From Acanthacorydalis orientalis (lineage: Eukaryota; Arthropoda; Insecta; Megaloptera; Corydalidae): a DNA stretch of 64,000 nucleotides. A program made the translations under genes and the position numbers. The notes under the pieces are model-generated. The model had not been told where the DNA came from. It worked only from the letters and a program-made list of their open reading frames with translations, and searched no databases. Of the stretch, positions 33,268-44,512 are shown in pieces. Position 1 is the first letter of the stretch. The number at the start of each line of letters is the position of its first letter. The DNA lies in assembly GCA_034766995.1 (NCBI GenBank), contig CM068318.1, positions 37,648,456-37,712,455 on the forward strand. The letters are read 5' to 3'.

Positions 33268-33981
33268 GTAATTATAGAATGTTTCTTTTGTAAGTTTGAA
33301 TGTTGATATAAATAAATTGTAAAGAAAGTGTTATATATATATATTGTTTATACTTAAAACAAAATATTGAAATTTGTAGTTGATTAATTTCTTATAAAAG
33401 TGTTTATATAAGTAGATTTCGGAGTTTAATTGATGTCTATTGGTTTATTCTTTAAAAGAAATGTAAAAAAATTGAAAGTTATTAAAAATAAATGAATTTT
33501 TAATTTAATACGATTTATGTGAGGTTAAAAATAGAAAAATTTGTTTAAAAAACAAGAAAAAATTAGTTTGATAGAAGTGTATCTACAACTGTGGTGTTTT
33601 GAATTTAATGAGTTCTTTTTATCTTTTATTTATACGAATTTGAAAATGCTTGACGTGATTTCAAACTATTTGAAAAATAATCAATTATGACGTTTATTAC
33701 AAATGTTAAATATCTATTAAACAATTTTTATCCGTTATTAGCATTTACTGTCAAAGAATAAACTCTGATTTTAAATATATGTTTGAGAATTTTCTCAGTT
33801 AGGTGCATTTTCGTGAATACTGGTCAGAGTATCTAAGAATTATCACAAATACTAACCATTTTCAATCGTAAATAAATTCTGCAAAATTTAAATACATTCA
33901 ATAACGATTCACTTTGGTAAAATCAATTAGTGACTTAGTTATTCTCAGAAATGTGTACCTAGTTGTAGAACTAGAAAGTAT

Positions 33982-34060
<79 letters not shown>

Positions 34061-34979
34061 CAAATGTAAGGAGTCTATTTCTATTTTGTAGATTGGTTTT
34101 AAAAATAAATTGTAAGAAAAATGATAGAAATTTATATATCGATTAAAAAATTGTATATTGGTCGAAGTAAATATATTAATATGAAACAGTAATTAACTTA
34201 TTAGGGGCAAAATGATTTATTAAAGAAATTGTAATTAAGAATATTAAATGTTTATTAGTTTGTTTTGTTATATATTTCTAATTTTAGTTCATTAATTTGA
34301 CTACTGTCCAGGAAAGGTAAATCATTATTGATGTTTATAGATTTCTAATGTTATTAGATGTACACATTTACTCAGTGTCTTTTATAGAAAATTAATTTTT
34401 ACGGAAAAATAGAATAAAATTCAACTCTCAAAATATTCTTCATTGTACAAAACAACGAAGAATATTTTGAAAACAAAGTTATACAAAATAACTTTGTTCA
34501 ATTTGTTGGATAACTGGCGAATCTCTTGTCGAAAAAAATATGGCTGTTTCGAGTCGGTGAAGTCATAATGTATTTTTGAACCTCATCCACAGTTTTAGCA
34601 TTTTTTTGCATGTTTTATGAATTACATCTTCCACTAAAGTCAATTCCGCGCTTTCGACAGCATTTTTTTTCAACTGAAATTAGAAAAGTGTACAATGTTT
34701 AATTAGCTGCTTTTCGGATGGTACCATGTTTACTTCTGTTTTGTAAGTTTATTCCAATTACTTAACTAAGATATACAGTGGTTTATAAACGTAAAGATTG
34801 GAACTTTAAAATCCTAAAACGATGAGAAAATATTTTAATTTAAAACAGAGTTATGATTGATTCCATTTAAAGGCACTGCATTAATTCTTACACCTAATAA
34901 TTAATAAAATAACAGATATTCTAACAGTAGGTTTGTTTGAGCAATAAAATTGGTTTAATTTTAGAATTGGATTCGAACT
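33268..34979. other. AT-rich stretch with a TATC microsatellite, no gene recognised
   Basis: A (TCTA)n run followed by (TA)n lies at 33981-34057. The imperfect inverted pair GAATATTTTGAAAACAAAGT and ACAAAATAACTTTGTTCAA lies near 34457-34502. No coding feature is supported. Confidence 0.5.
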
Positions 34980-35005
34980 ATATATATATATATATATATA
35001 TATTT

Positions 35006-35087
35006 TATAGGTCGGTAGGAAAATAATTCTAGTAGTGTATATGAATTTGAACGTCATAAACCGCAATTATTTTCCTATCGACCTAAT
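35006..35087 (+). mobile_element. Minimal 80-bp mariner-derived MITE
   Basis: It has just the two mariner-type ends, GGTCGGTAGGAAAATAATT and CCGCAATTATTTTCCTATCG, around about 20 bases with TATATGAATTTGAACGTCAT. Two more of the same size lie at 56124 and 62431. It abuts a TA array. Confidence 0.8.
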
Positions 35088-35384
35088 AAATTCCAAATTC
35101 AATTCGAATGGATTGATCATAATATTTGCTTTGAAGTTACAGTTGAAAGTATAAGAATTTTGGTGTATTTAGAGTACTGTGTTAAAAACGAGTGATTTGT
35201 AAATCCATAAAAATTCAATTCCTTTATCTATTCTGAAAGCTGAAATTACAAACATTTATATATGAACAGGTCTTCATCAATTTCTGACAAACTTAATATT
35301 TTTTTGGATTTTCTTAAATGAATTCTATTATAAACCGTAAACAATAAATTTATGGACCATAATTTTATAAACCATAATATATGA

Positions 35385-35600
35385 TCATAAATGTTCAATA
35401 AATGATTATTCCTTACTATTATTTTATATTCAATTATTTCACAACACAGTCTTGGGAATATAGCTTAATAATCACTTTTATAAATAAAATTTTCTCTCAT
35501 CCCACAAACTACAAAAATATTTAATAAATGATTATCATTTTTTTGTTGTTGTTTATGAACGTTTCGATGACTATTTCATCATCCTCAGACACTCAGGGTA
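35385..35600 (-). repeat. Hammerhead-like dispersed repeat, copy h (best hairpin)
   Basis: On the minus strand CTGAGGA (35588-35582) is followed by a perfect five-pair hairpin, GATGA-AATAG-TCATC, then GAAA (35565-35562). Downstream come ACGTTCATAAACAACAAC and the AT-rich foldback. The core blocks and hairpin match a hammerhead; helix I could not be closed convincingly by eye. The 74-codon plus-strand frame at 35528-35752 crosses the repeat and is unlikely to be a gene. Confidence 0.5.
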
Positions 35601-35924
35601 CAGCAAAATTAAATTCTATTAAAATTAAATGTTGTCAATCAAATCAAAAGAATTTTATTAATCATAAATTAGTATACATGGCATTGTGTGGCCGGTTTGT
35701 TTGTACAATTTGTGCGGTGCCCTTACCGTTCCCGGTAGTTATCCGCGTTTAAGAATTGTGTGTGGTGGGAAATTTTGTAATTGTCTTTGCATGTTTTGTC
35801 CGAGAAAAATTTTTTCGAAAACCTGAGTTGTATATAATCACTACTTCTTATATCTGAAAGTATTTCCTTAATACATCTCTAGTAGTTGTTCTTTCTTTCT
35901 GATTATTTGTCGTTACATATTTCT

Positions 35925-36085
35925 ATCTGGTTGGGTTGGGTCGGGTCTAGTAACCCGGCACGTTGGTGAGCTGGGTACTGAGCTCGAAATGTATGACTTA
36001 TATCTTGGTTGTGAATTCACAAATTAGCCAGGAAGTTTGATGGTTGTGAGACACAGGCAAGAGAGCTCTAGAGCTCCAGCCGCTT
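35925..36085 (+). repeat. GC-richer block, possible tRNA-like SINE head
   Basis: CGGGTCTAGTAACCCGG is a hairpin. GGTGAGCTGGGTAC resembles a Pol III A box, and GGTTGTGAATTC about 40 bases on resembles a B box (GGTTCGAATCC). The fit is loose and no tail was identified. Confidence 0.2.
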
Positions 36086-36127
36086 AAAGCTCCATTATTT
36101 TTCATCTTTGCTCTCTCTCTCTCTCTA

Positions 36128-36163
36128 CATATATATATATATATATATACATGAATATATATT

Positions 36164-36199
<36 letters not shown>

Positions 36200-36260
36200 A
36201 ATATACATATATATATATATATATACAAATATATATATATATATACAAATATATATATAT

Positions 36261-36291
<31 letters not shown>
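36128..36291. repeat. Long (TA)n array at a retrotransposon 3' end
   Basis: TA runs with TACAAATATA and TACATATA steps, preceded by a (CT)n run. It begins directly after the last coding part of the RTE-like fragment (minus strand), as a 3' tail would. Confidence 0.93.
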
Positions 36292-36292
36292 A

Positions 36293-36868
36293 CGGATTCT
36301 TTACGGTTGTCGCCGCCTCTCCGTCCCCAGTTTCCAATTCCTTCTGTCATAGCACATTCCTTCATCTAGGTTTTTTGTTTCCATTGCCTCGTCCACATCG
36401 TCTCTCCAACTTCTTCTTGGTTGTCCTCTCTCTCTTTTCTGGTGGTATCGACTCTAATATCCTCCTTGGCCATCTCACTTTCTCCATTCTTTTTGTGTCG
36501 GTTGTTTCTTCTCAATATCGTCAATGATATCTCCTGCAGTATTCATTTCCCTTCTAATGTCTGCATTTCTGACTCTTTCAAGTCTCGATCTTCTGCAGCT
36601 TCTTCTCAGAAAGTCCATCTCTGTGGCTAGTAGTTTTTTTCTATGTGATTTATTTAGATCCCATACTTCTGAGCCATATATTACGATACTTTGGACAATT
36701 GTTTTGTATAGTTGAAGCTTTGTTGTTTTTCTAATATTTCTTTCCCATAGTAGTGGGTTGAGTGCGCCTATGGTCTTTCTGCCTTTGGTAATTCTTTCTT
36801 GGATTTCGTCTCTACTCGTTCCTTGTTTATTAAAAATTAAATCCAAGTACTTGGAGTTTCGGTTACAT
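36293..36868 (-). pseudogene. RTE-like reverse transcriptase C-terminal fragment
   Basis: Minus strand, upstream part: SKYLDLIFNKQGTSRDEIQE, RITKGRKTIGALNPLLWERN, LYKTIVQSIVIYGSEVWDLN and LATEMDFLRRSCRRSRLERV. These give the Y-L-G-x-x-F/K-G-T..I..R-I-x-x-G-R..L, then Y-G-x-E-x-W..E-x-x-F-L-R-R pattern of RTE-type and related non-LTR reverse transcriptases after the catalytic motifs. One frameshift near 36490 leads to the usual basic end ([33 protein letters not shown]). The Y-x-D-D part is missing. It ends right at the TA array. Confidence 0.8.
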
Positions 36869-36879
36869 ATACAGACTTA

Positions 36880-36957
36880 TAATTGACAAGTGGGCAAGCG
36901 CAGTGAACTCGGGATTTAGTGAGCGCAGCGATCAGGTGGCAAAGCCCCCCCCCCTAG
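36880..36957 (+). mobile_element. Possible Helitron 3' end
   Basis: AGTGAGCGCAGCGATCAGG and GGCAAAGCCCCCCCCC end in CTAG followed by T, at about 36957. CTRR before T is the Helitron 3' signature, and GAGCGCAGCGA-like sequence is common near such ends. The stem-loop usually found a few bases upstream is not convincing. Confidence 0.35.
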
Positions 36958-37214
36958 TTATTAAAAAATCTTTCATGGAAGTGAATTTAGCTAGTGTCGA
37001 AATTGTATTGCAATACTTTTGACATTTAATCTACATTATTTCTTACGAAAAAGTATTTTCAATATTATGTTCAAGAACATAAGTATACAATAATAAATAT
37101 ATTTCTTACTCATCCTTCAGATTAAAAATATTTTTTTGAACAAAATATTTGAATGAAATAATAATTAAAATATATTTAAAAAAACTGTTTATATTTTCAC
37201 TCACTCACAAAACA
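36958..37214. other. AT-rich stretch, no feature seen
   Basis: Nothing recognisable is present beyond A/T runs. Confidence 0.5.
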
Positions 37215-37475
37215 CATTTTTTTTTTCTTAAAAAATATTCAATAATGGTAAATTGATCATTTTTGATTCATGATTATTTACAGTTCGATAGTGATGTCAT
37301 CATTTTCAGAACGGTAAGGTAGAGAGAAATCTCAAATTTCTGAAAAATAAACTTCTCTATATCTCAGCAATTCGTATTTGATAGCATCGCCATTGAAATA
37401 TTGTAAATAAGAGACAGTTAAAAATCATGAATGGTCAATTATTAAACATTTCTGATTAGAAAAATATTTTTTGAT
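37215..37475. repeat. Two hammerhead-like dispersed repeats in opposite orientation, copies i
   Basis: On the minus strand the first reads CTGAAAATGATGACATCACT, then ATCGAACTG. The second, plus strand near 37380, reads GATAGCATCGCCATTGAAAT. Both are followed by the ATCATGAATGGTCAAT-type foldback tail. Confidence 0.5.
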
Positions 37476-38763
37476 TTGTTAGAAGTGTAAAAATTCACCA
37501 TTCAAATTACTATACAAGTTCAAATTCTTGTCAGAAAAATCGGATACTTCATGTAAATAATCTAACATATAATAAATTTTCTACTAATTACTAAAATTTG
37601 ATATGTTTATAAATAGAACTTTTTTAAAGAATATATGATATATATATATATATATATATATATTACATGTAAAATTTTATTACAAATTATGAAATAAAAT
37701 GATATATCCATGTGGTTCTTCTAAACGATAAGAGTTCGTCACTAAGATATAATCAAAATTGCGTCAAAAAACAAATTCAAGATAAGATATGTTTGTACAA
37801 GGATTAGTATGTAACTATTAGAATTTACACGATTAATTATTAGATTACTTTTATTATCTACTAACATTATTGACAAATATCATTTTTGTATAAGTGTTTT
37901 ATATATATATATATACATACATACACCCACACAAATACACATTTTTTATATAAAATTATCGACATAATGACAAGTCATTTAATCAGAAAATTGTTTCTTA
38001 CATTAATTTGAAATTTCATTATTTCGTTCGTTTATTTATTAGGAAAATGAAAACTTATTTTGTACTATTAATTTTTTGTCTTTTATGAGAAAAAAATCTT
38101 CTGCTCATTTTTGATATTCAGGTATAAGTATGAAATGTGAAGAGTAATTATTTGATTTGCTTATTCTTGCAAGACTTTTTTCTTTTGGGTATTTAATACT
38201 TTTATTAATTACTTGAAGATATATTTATTTCGATTATTTTTAGTAATTTTTGAGCCGGAATTCTGATTTCAAATCGTTTTAAATTAGAATTGTTTGTGTT
38301 AACACCTGTGATTTATTTTATTTACTGTTTTCTTTGTGTTTGTCATTTTGAATCATACATGTTTTTAGTTTCTAAATTCATATGTGTTTACATTTCTTAT
38401 CTAGAATTGCAAAAAACCTGTCATGATCCAAAAAAATGATGACTGTCTGTTCAGTAAAATGTCTAGTTATTCCCTGAATGATATTTTGAGAGAATACTTG
38501 TTTAAATATAGGGTTGTTTAACCTGAACAGATTAAATAAAATAACTTTAAATTTATGTTTCATCAAATATATAGTCTACAACAGTGATGTATAACTCGCG
38601 GTCCGTTTCAATATTTTTAAGCCCATTATGTATTTGAAAAATTCGAATACATTTACAGAAAAAAATGTGATTGTACTGTCATTAAATTTCTCTTTAAAGT
38701 GCTCGAGATAGGAGACAAATACGGTCCCTACCATTCTAACAAGTTGTTATTAGGTTGTTTATA
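37476..38763. other. AT-rich stretch without a recognisable gene
   Basis: TA arrays lie at 37639-37663 and 37899-37915. Near 38583 CAGTGATGTATAACTCGCGG resembles a hAT-type terminus, without a partner I can define. Confidence 0.4.
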
Positions 38764-38946
38764 TTAGGTTGGTAGGAAAATAATTACGGTTTTCTTTTTT
38801 CAATTCTTATCTTTTTTTTCAGTGAATGTGTCATTTTATCTTGTTCATGTTAATATCATTTTGAAGTACATTTTTCGGTCTGTATTTTGGTAACATCGAC
38901 TTTGGTTTCATTATTAATTTTTCTTTAAATTAGGCTATCGAATTAA
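38764..38946 (+). mobile_element. Mariner-derived MITE, left part of a split copy
   Basis: It starts TTAGGTTGGTAGGAAAATAA and follows the family as far as AATTAGGCTATCGAATTAAC, just before the transposase start codon. The matching right end in the same orientation is at 41811-41860. Retrotransposon sequence fills the space between. Confidence 0.75.
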
Positions 38947-39039
38947 CCCGTTGAATCCCGGACCAATTTTATATGACATGTCCATGGTGCCTAATGATTT
39001 TGTTGTTATGCGATGCATATTGTGCTAAAATGTATTACA

Positions 39040-39420
39040 CAACAGTTAAATTGAACTGTATTATCATATTTTATGCATTTATCATAGAAAGGGTCATCGG
39101 TGTTCTCCCCGACGCTGGAGTACCTTTTTTAAATAACACTTCGATGTTTTATGGTGCATTAGTTTTTTTACCACATTGTAAAAACGATAATAATATTGAC
39201 AATTTTAGAAGTGTTGCCATTTATTTGAATTATGTGTCATTACTAATCTCGGCATCGCCGGTCACCGATGACCTTCACGGCGCTACAGGCAAGTTGAGTG
39301 CTGGTCACTGGTTGACCCCCACGGCATTCAACGTGTTAAGCAGAACATGCAGTACAACTTGAACTCTTTGACCTGCAGTGTAGAGTAGAACTGAATGTAA
39401 AATTCAAGGAAGGAAATGTA
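39040..39420 (+). other. Moderately GC-rich stretch inside the insertion
   Basis: CATCGCCGGTCACCGATGAC and GGCGCTACAGGCAAGTTGAG stand out. A 129-codon frame (38973-39362) matches nothing I know. By position it is probably a 5' or spacer part of the nested retrotransposon. Confidence 0.35.
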
Positions 39421-39807
39421 TTAATTTTTTACAAATATCTCCCGAAAGAATCTTATCCACATTTGAGAGCAAGTGCAGTCGTCTGTTCATGTTTGTTTGA
39501 AAACACTTGTTTGTGAACAAGTTTTTACTGTAATGAATCAGTTCACAGAAATCGTCTCTTAAATGAAAATCTTAACGCTATTTTATGATTAAATACAAGG
39601 AGCATAAAACCAGACATAAGCAGTTTGGTATCAAAAATTCAACCCAACATTCTCACTGATTGAGTCTTAAAATTAATATTTATTATCATCCATGGAATAT
39701 TGTTTTTGGAAATATGTTTTACGTTTGTTTAAATATGCTTTTATTTATTAATATAGTATTTTATAACGATATTTATTATATAAAATTGTCATTACTGATG
39801 TAATGAT

Positions 39808-40560
39808 ATGTTTTTATTAAAAAATAATAAACTACCACTTCGTCAACTCGAGGTATCACACTTGAGGTACCTCATCTGTCCTGTCTCACAAGCTGCACTT
39901 TCTGCCATCCGCAGTATGTATCCGATAGCGAAAATCTCCTTCAAGAGATACACAAGAGCTTGTATCGTCTCACGCGGTAAATCTATCGTTTTTTATTGGG
40001 AGTCCGGCCACATTGGCGTGGTAGGCAACGAGAGAGCCGATGCAGCGTTCCGTCACGCAGCATCCAGTCTTGCTCTCGCGGACGTTCCGCCTATTCAAGT
40101 CAGTGACTTAAAACCGCATTTCAAGCGTCATGTCATCGACGTTTGGCAGCGGGATTAGGTGGCGTTAACAGTTAACAAGTTACGAAGCCTCAAGGATTCT
40201 GTTCGTGTCTGGAAGATGTCCGTCCGACCGAACCGACGAGAACAAGTTGTTTTCATGAGTCTTCGTATAGGTTACATTAGACTGACACACGCTCCTTTAT
40301 CTTGAGAAAGGAAGGCCAACCGATGTGTGACACGTGCGGTACTGCTATGACAGTGTCACACCTTTAAACACAATGCGATCGTTATGCGAGGATTAGAAAT
40401 CGTCTGGATTTGTCAGTGGGCATCTCCATAATTATAGGAGACAACAATGACGCCGCAAATCGCATATTGACACTTTCACAAAGGAGATTGAACTTTTTAG
40501 CATTATTTAGCGTTTCGAATCTTGATATTTTAACATGTTGTGTCGTCTTACATGTGAATC
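39808..40560 (+). pseudogene. Non-LTR retrotransposon RNase H domain, decayed
   Basis: It reads SQAALSAIRS, then VFYWESGHIGVVGNERADAA and FKRHVIDVWQRD, a TAG at 40156-40158, and after further shifts QPMCDTCGTAMTVSHL and QCDRYARIRNRLDL. W-x-x-G-H-x-G-[IV]-x-G-N-E-x-A-D holds the last catalytic Asp, and C-x-x-C..H..C is the usual tail of I/Jockey-type RNase H regions. The first two catalytic positions are missing. It is a different lineage from the 5885 and 57858 copies. Confidence 0.72.
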
Positions 40561-41223
40561 CCTCAGGCTCATTTTAACGTGTTCTTCACGAAAAATCCCG
40601 TGAATCCTAGTATCAGATCACAATATTTTAAATGTTTTTTTTGACGCTTTTAAGTTTTTGTTTGATCTTGGCTTATTATTCTTTGTCTTCTTGTAGTGAG
40701 TTGTCGAGCCTTGGGATTGAATCCCTTTTATTTAGACTTTAACATGTATTTGTAGCAATCTTGCTTTTGATGTGTCATATATTGACTTTATCGCTAGGAA
40801 AATTTTCAAAAAACCTAGTTGACCTTACTATGTGATAGAAGATCACCTTCTCTCTTCCTGTTATATATATATATTCACGTACGAAACGCCCGCAGATGGA
40901 TTTGTGTAACAATTCATTGTATAGCAATTATGGTTGGGTAAACAATTAATTTTCTTCATTATTTTCTTCCTCTGCCGTTGTGAGATTATTTCTGCGGTGT
41001 TGAGACTGCCTCACCCGTTGCCGCTTCCGGGTGGCGCTTGCAGGAACGTGCTGGATCTGAAATACTTCCTTGCTCTATAGATCCTGGATCTGGATGTCGT
41101 CTTTAGCCAGAGTCTCTTAAAATTAGCTGCGTTCAGCTTATATTAATCAGAACATTTGTATGATGTTTTCTCGTGTGAACTTTTTGACTCACCTGTTGAT
41201 GTATGTTTCGAGATATTCTATCT

Positions 41224-41484
41224 CTACCTCTTCATGTTGTTCAGCTGTGGGATAGTCGAAATCTTTGTGCAACGCCATGCGCACAAATGATTCTGTGAAT
41301 ATTGCATTCTATTTAAATTTGTTTTACATATATTTCGCCAGATGGGTGCTGCATAGATCATCATTAGTCTGATCACAGACAAGTATAACAACTTCTTGTT
41401 GTCTGTACTCAAATCATTGTCACTGGCCATCAGGCCGTTCAAATTTGTAGCCACCACGTTGATCCTCTTCTTGATAATTTGCAA
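41224..41484 (-). pseudogene. Jockey-like reverse transcriptase thumb fragment
   Basis: Minus strand: NLNGLMASDNDLSTDNKKLL, then YLSVIRLMMIYAAPIWRNIC and NRMQYSQNHLCAWRC. The L-Y-x-S-V-x-R-x-x-x-x-Y-A-A-P-[IV]-W block is typical of the region after the reverse transcriptase active site in Jockey-type elements. It opposes the RNase H fragment on its left, so it is a separate, nested insertion. A short TA run at 40862-40875 lies on its 3' side. Confidence 0.72.
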
Positions 41485-41770
41485 GTGTTCGTTTTAAAAT
41501 AGTTTTCTATCAAAATGGACACCGAGGTGAAAGATTCGTCACTTTTTATTATATTTATACGTATTGTCCAATCAAGATTAGGTATTTTATCAGGTCAGTT
41601 CCTTTATATGGGATTTTTTATCTCTCACTGAATGAAGTATTGTTTTAAGGGAATACTTTTAAGCGTTTTGCACTCATATTTAAGCGTTCGAATTAAGGGA
41701 TGATTCGAACCCAAATGCACGAACGGGGTGTGGTTTTTAATTATATTTGTATTCGGGTGATAATGACTTT

Positions 41771-41809
41771 AACTGTCGAAGCGTCTTAAAATCCCAATAA
41801 CTAACTAAC
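41771..41809 (+). repeat. Non-LTR retrotransposon 3' tail
   Basis: TGTCGAAGCGTCTTAAAATC, then CCAATAACTAACTAAC. A near copy (TCGAAGCGCCCTAAAACCCC, AATAACCGACCAAC) lies at 57696-57735 and a weaker one at 61142-61170. The AACT repeats at the end look like the simple-repeat 3' tail of a non-LTR element, and the tail meets the split MITE at 41811. Confidence 0.55.
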
Positions 41810-41810
41810 T

Positions 41811-41860
41811 TTATATGAATTTGAAGGTCGTATATCGCAAATATTTTTCTAACAACCTAG
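41811..41860 (+). mobile_element. Mariner-derived MITE, right part of the split copy
   Basis: TATATGAATTTGAAGGTCGT and CGCAAATATTTTTCTAACAA are the family's 3' end, in the same orientation as the left part at 38764. Confidence 0.7.
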
Positions 41861-41865
41861 TATAT

Positions 41866-42570
41866 ATATATGTAGTTTAATAAGTATGGTAAAAAAAGCA
41901 AGTTAAACACCGTTCTTTGGAAAAAAACGATTTTACTTCTCAACATAGTCTCCCTTGTGAACTATACAGTTGGTCCAGCGATTCTGCAAAATACGCATTG
42001 ACGTCGGCGATGATATCCTCATTCTACGAGAATTTCTTCCCACCGAGACAAAAATTTCAAGTTCGAGAAGAAGAAGTCGCACGGGGCCAAGTCCGGAGAA
42101 TGGGGTGGATGAGGAATCAATTCGAAGTCCAATTCGTGCAATTTTGCCATTACGACGGTCGATTCGTGGATGTTGGCCGTTTTTTGTTTCATCTCTTGTT
42201 TCAAACTGTTCAATAATGTTTCCAAATAGGATTCTGTTATCGTTTTTCAATTTGTTAAGTAGGCGGTCAGGATGATTTCCTTAGGACTCTTAAAGAACAG
42301 TATCCATCACCTTCCCAACAGACAAAACACTCTTCGCATTCTCCGGTAAACTTTTACGAGTCGTTGTCTACTTCTTTGACTGCTGATTCGACTCAGGTAT
42401 GTAGTCGTGGATCCTTGCTTCATCCACGATGACGAATCGACACAAAAAAGTCTGCTCGTTTTTTCCATTTTTGTGGCACCTGTTACAATGCTCGTTTCAA
42501 ATATCTGTAGAACATGAACAACGCGTCATTCTGGCTGAAATTTCGCAAATGCTAATTTGAAAAATGACAC
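41866..42570 (-). pseudogene. Mariner transposase C-terminal half, decayed
   Basis: Read from about 42460 downwards on the minus strand: RFVIVDEARIHDYIPESNQQ has the first catalytic Asp (V-D-E); VLSVGKVMDTVL follows; then MAKLHELDFELIPHPPHSPD and LAPCDFFFSNLK carry the third catalytic Asp (A-P-x-D). The end is LQNRWTNCIVHKGDYVEK, a common mariner C-terminus. The Q-D-N-A block with the second Asp is not recognisable, and there are stops and frameshifts. Confidence 0.8.
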
Positions 42571-42642
42571 TTAATAGCTGTGATGTTACCAAATGAATGA
42601 TGGCATCACACTGTAGAAATTTACCAATCTTATCAAACGACC

Positions 42643-42645
<3 letters not shown>

Positions 42646-42687
<42 letters not shown>
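42646..42687. repeat. (TA)n array
   Basis: About 42 bases of TA just right of the mariner relic. Confidence 0.93.
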
Positions 42688-42691
<4 letters not shown>

Positions 42692-44270
42692 TATTTACAG
42701 AAAAATGGAATACATTTCAATCCTCAAAATGCCCCTATTATTTTATATAAGTTGTATCCATGTGTCAGGTAACTGACTAATCCCTTATTAAAAAGATGGT
42801 GGTACCTTTGAGTAAATGAACTTGTAATGTATTTTAGTATTTTTTGCATGTTTTATGCGTGAAAACACCTTCCCTCAAATCTGACCAAGCCATCTATATG
42901 CATTTTATATATGAATATAATTAATCATTGATTTTTGAGAATATTAAATTAAAATCTATGAAATCTAAGGCAGAACTATAATTTCTGATAGTTACTATCT
43001 AATTGAAACCATTTTATTTAAAGTTCTTTTCGGGAAACTAAATTAATCTCTCTTATATTTAAATCATCTCAACAAAAGATCATTAAAAAATGTAAAATGA
43101 TTTGTGTAACTTTTTTAACTAACTGAATAAACAGTTAAATAAAATTACTGGTTTAACAAGCTTAAAATAATACAAGAATATTTAAAAATATTTCATAACG
43201 TTATACTTTCATTGTCGTACCAAAATAATTTGTGAGCTGGAGTCATTTTACAAAAAAAAACTTGTTATAGAAATCGTTATTTGTTTTTTAATTGGAAAAT
43301 TTATTTCTTCCACGGTTTAAAAGTTTTACTAATTTTTTTAACACGCTTTACAGTATTAAAAGTTTGCTTAGAATGTAATGTCATTTATTATCTATAATTC
43401 TATAAATTTCATTTAGAAAAATTTGATTTTATTGGTGTTAAAATTGGATTTAATTATTATATAAAAAATCTGTATTGAAAAAGTGAACAAACTTTGTATG
43501 TTATTAAGTATTTAATAGTTTTGAGTTTCCTACTGGTTTTAGTCCTTTTGAATCGTTTTATTTTCTGTCTTCTATTATTAATTTTGGCATGTGTGCCATT
43601 TTCAAATATTTTTTAAATAATCTTTATCTAAAATCTGCTTGAAGAATTCGCATGCTGAAATTAGTAGTGGCAAATAGAAAGTTAAGTAAAAGGGGAAGGG
43701 TTTTTTAAAAGGAGTAAGGTCATCCGGATACAACATCAACAGAATTACAAATGTAAAAATATAAAATTGTTTCTTGATAGACAGTTTATAATTAATTGTC
43801 TTGTTTCTTTTTTTGTATTAATAAATTAAAGAAATAATTATTAACAGAACAACCATTCCAAATAAAGTGATTCGTTGTACAAAACGATTTTTTAATTGAA
43901 TGTCTAAAAATAAGTTGACTGCTTAAATCAATTGAAAAAAAAGACTAGTATTTGTCGGAAAAATGCTTTTTTTTTATCCAAGTAACGTTTTTTAATTGTT
44001 ACAAAAATTTGAAACATACATGAATTCGTCATAATCTGTTTCATAAAAAATATGTTGAATAAATTAGCGAATAATTTTACAAGCAATGCAATGCAAAAAA
44101 AAAACTAAAAAAGTGTAATCTAGATAAGACAGCTCGAGTTTGTTGACTGAAAGTGATTTTGTGTTTTACACAGCAATTTTTAATCTGTCATTCTGTTATC
44201 TCGATGAATCAGGAAATAAACATACGAGATAAAATTGTTAATGTAAATTTTTCCATTTATAAAACATATT
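42688..44270. other. AT-rich stretch without a recognisable gene
   Basis: A copy of the second hammerhead-like family (CTGCTTGAAGAATTCGCATG, CTGAAATTAGTAGTGG) lies at about 43637-43675. Nothing else is supported. Confidence 0.45.
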
Positions 44271-44274
44271 TTTT

Positions 44275-44490
44275 ACACGATTTTCACATCGGAGCGTCGT
44301 ACTACTGTTCGCGATAAAAAAAATAACACACTCTTTCAGCACAGACCGCGGATGTAAGTAAATATGTTGCGTTTAACATACAGACGTCGATAGATAGACT
44401 ACTAATTCATAATGGCAATGTCGTGTTTTTATTTTGATGCCAATACAATCACCTCGGATTACTTATCTCGTCGTATCTCGATTTTTAATG
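44275..44490. promoter_or_regulatory. Non-repetitive block with a GGATTA site
   Basis: Complex sequence with CpGs (TCGGAGCGTCGTACTACTGT) and TAATT/GGATTA motifs (GGATTA at 44456-44461, the K50 homeodomain site). It lies 4.5 kb upstream of the otd exon. Enhancer function is only a possibility. Confidence 0.25.
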
Positions 44491-44512
44491 TGCATGTTTT
44501 TCATCACTTTTG

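Noticed and set aside
36102..36527. Tyr-Ile-rich open frames across TA arrays, here and at 1391, 6693, 13961, 17132, 20704, 49268, 52708 and 56377
   Set aside because: TA repeats translate as alternating Tyr and Ile on both strands; no biological protein is implied.
38973..39362. 129-codon plus-strand frame
   Set aside because: No recognisable domain and located inside nested retrotransposon sequence.
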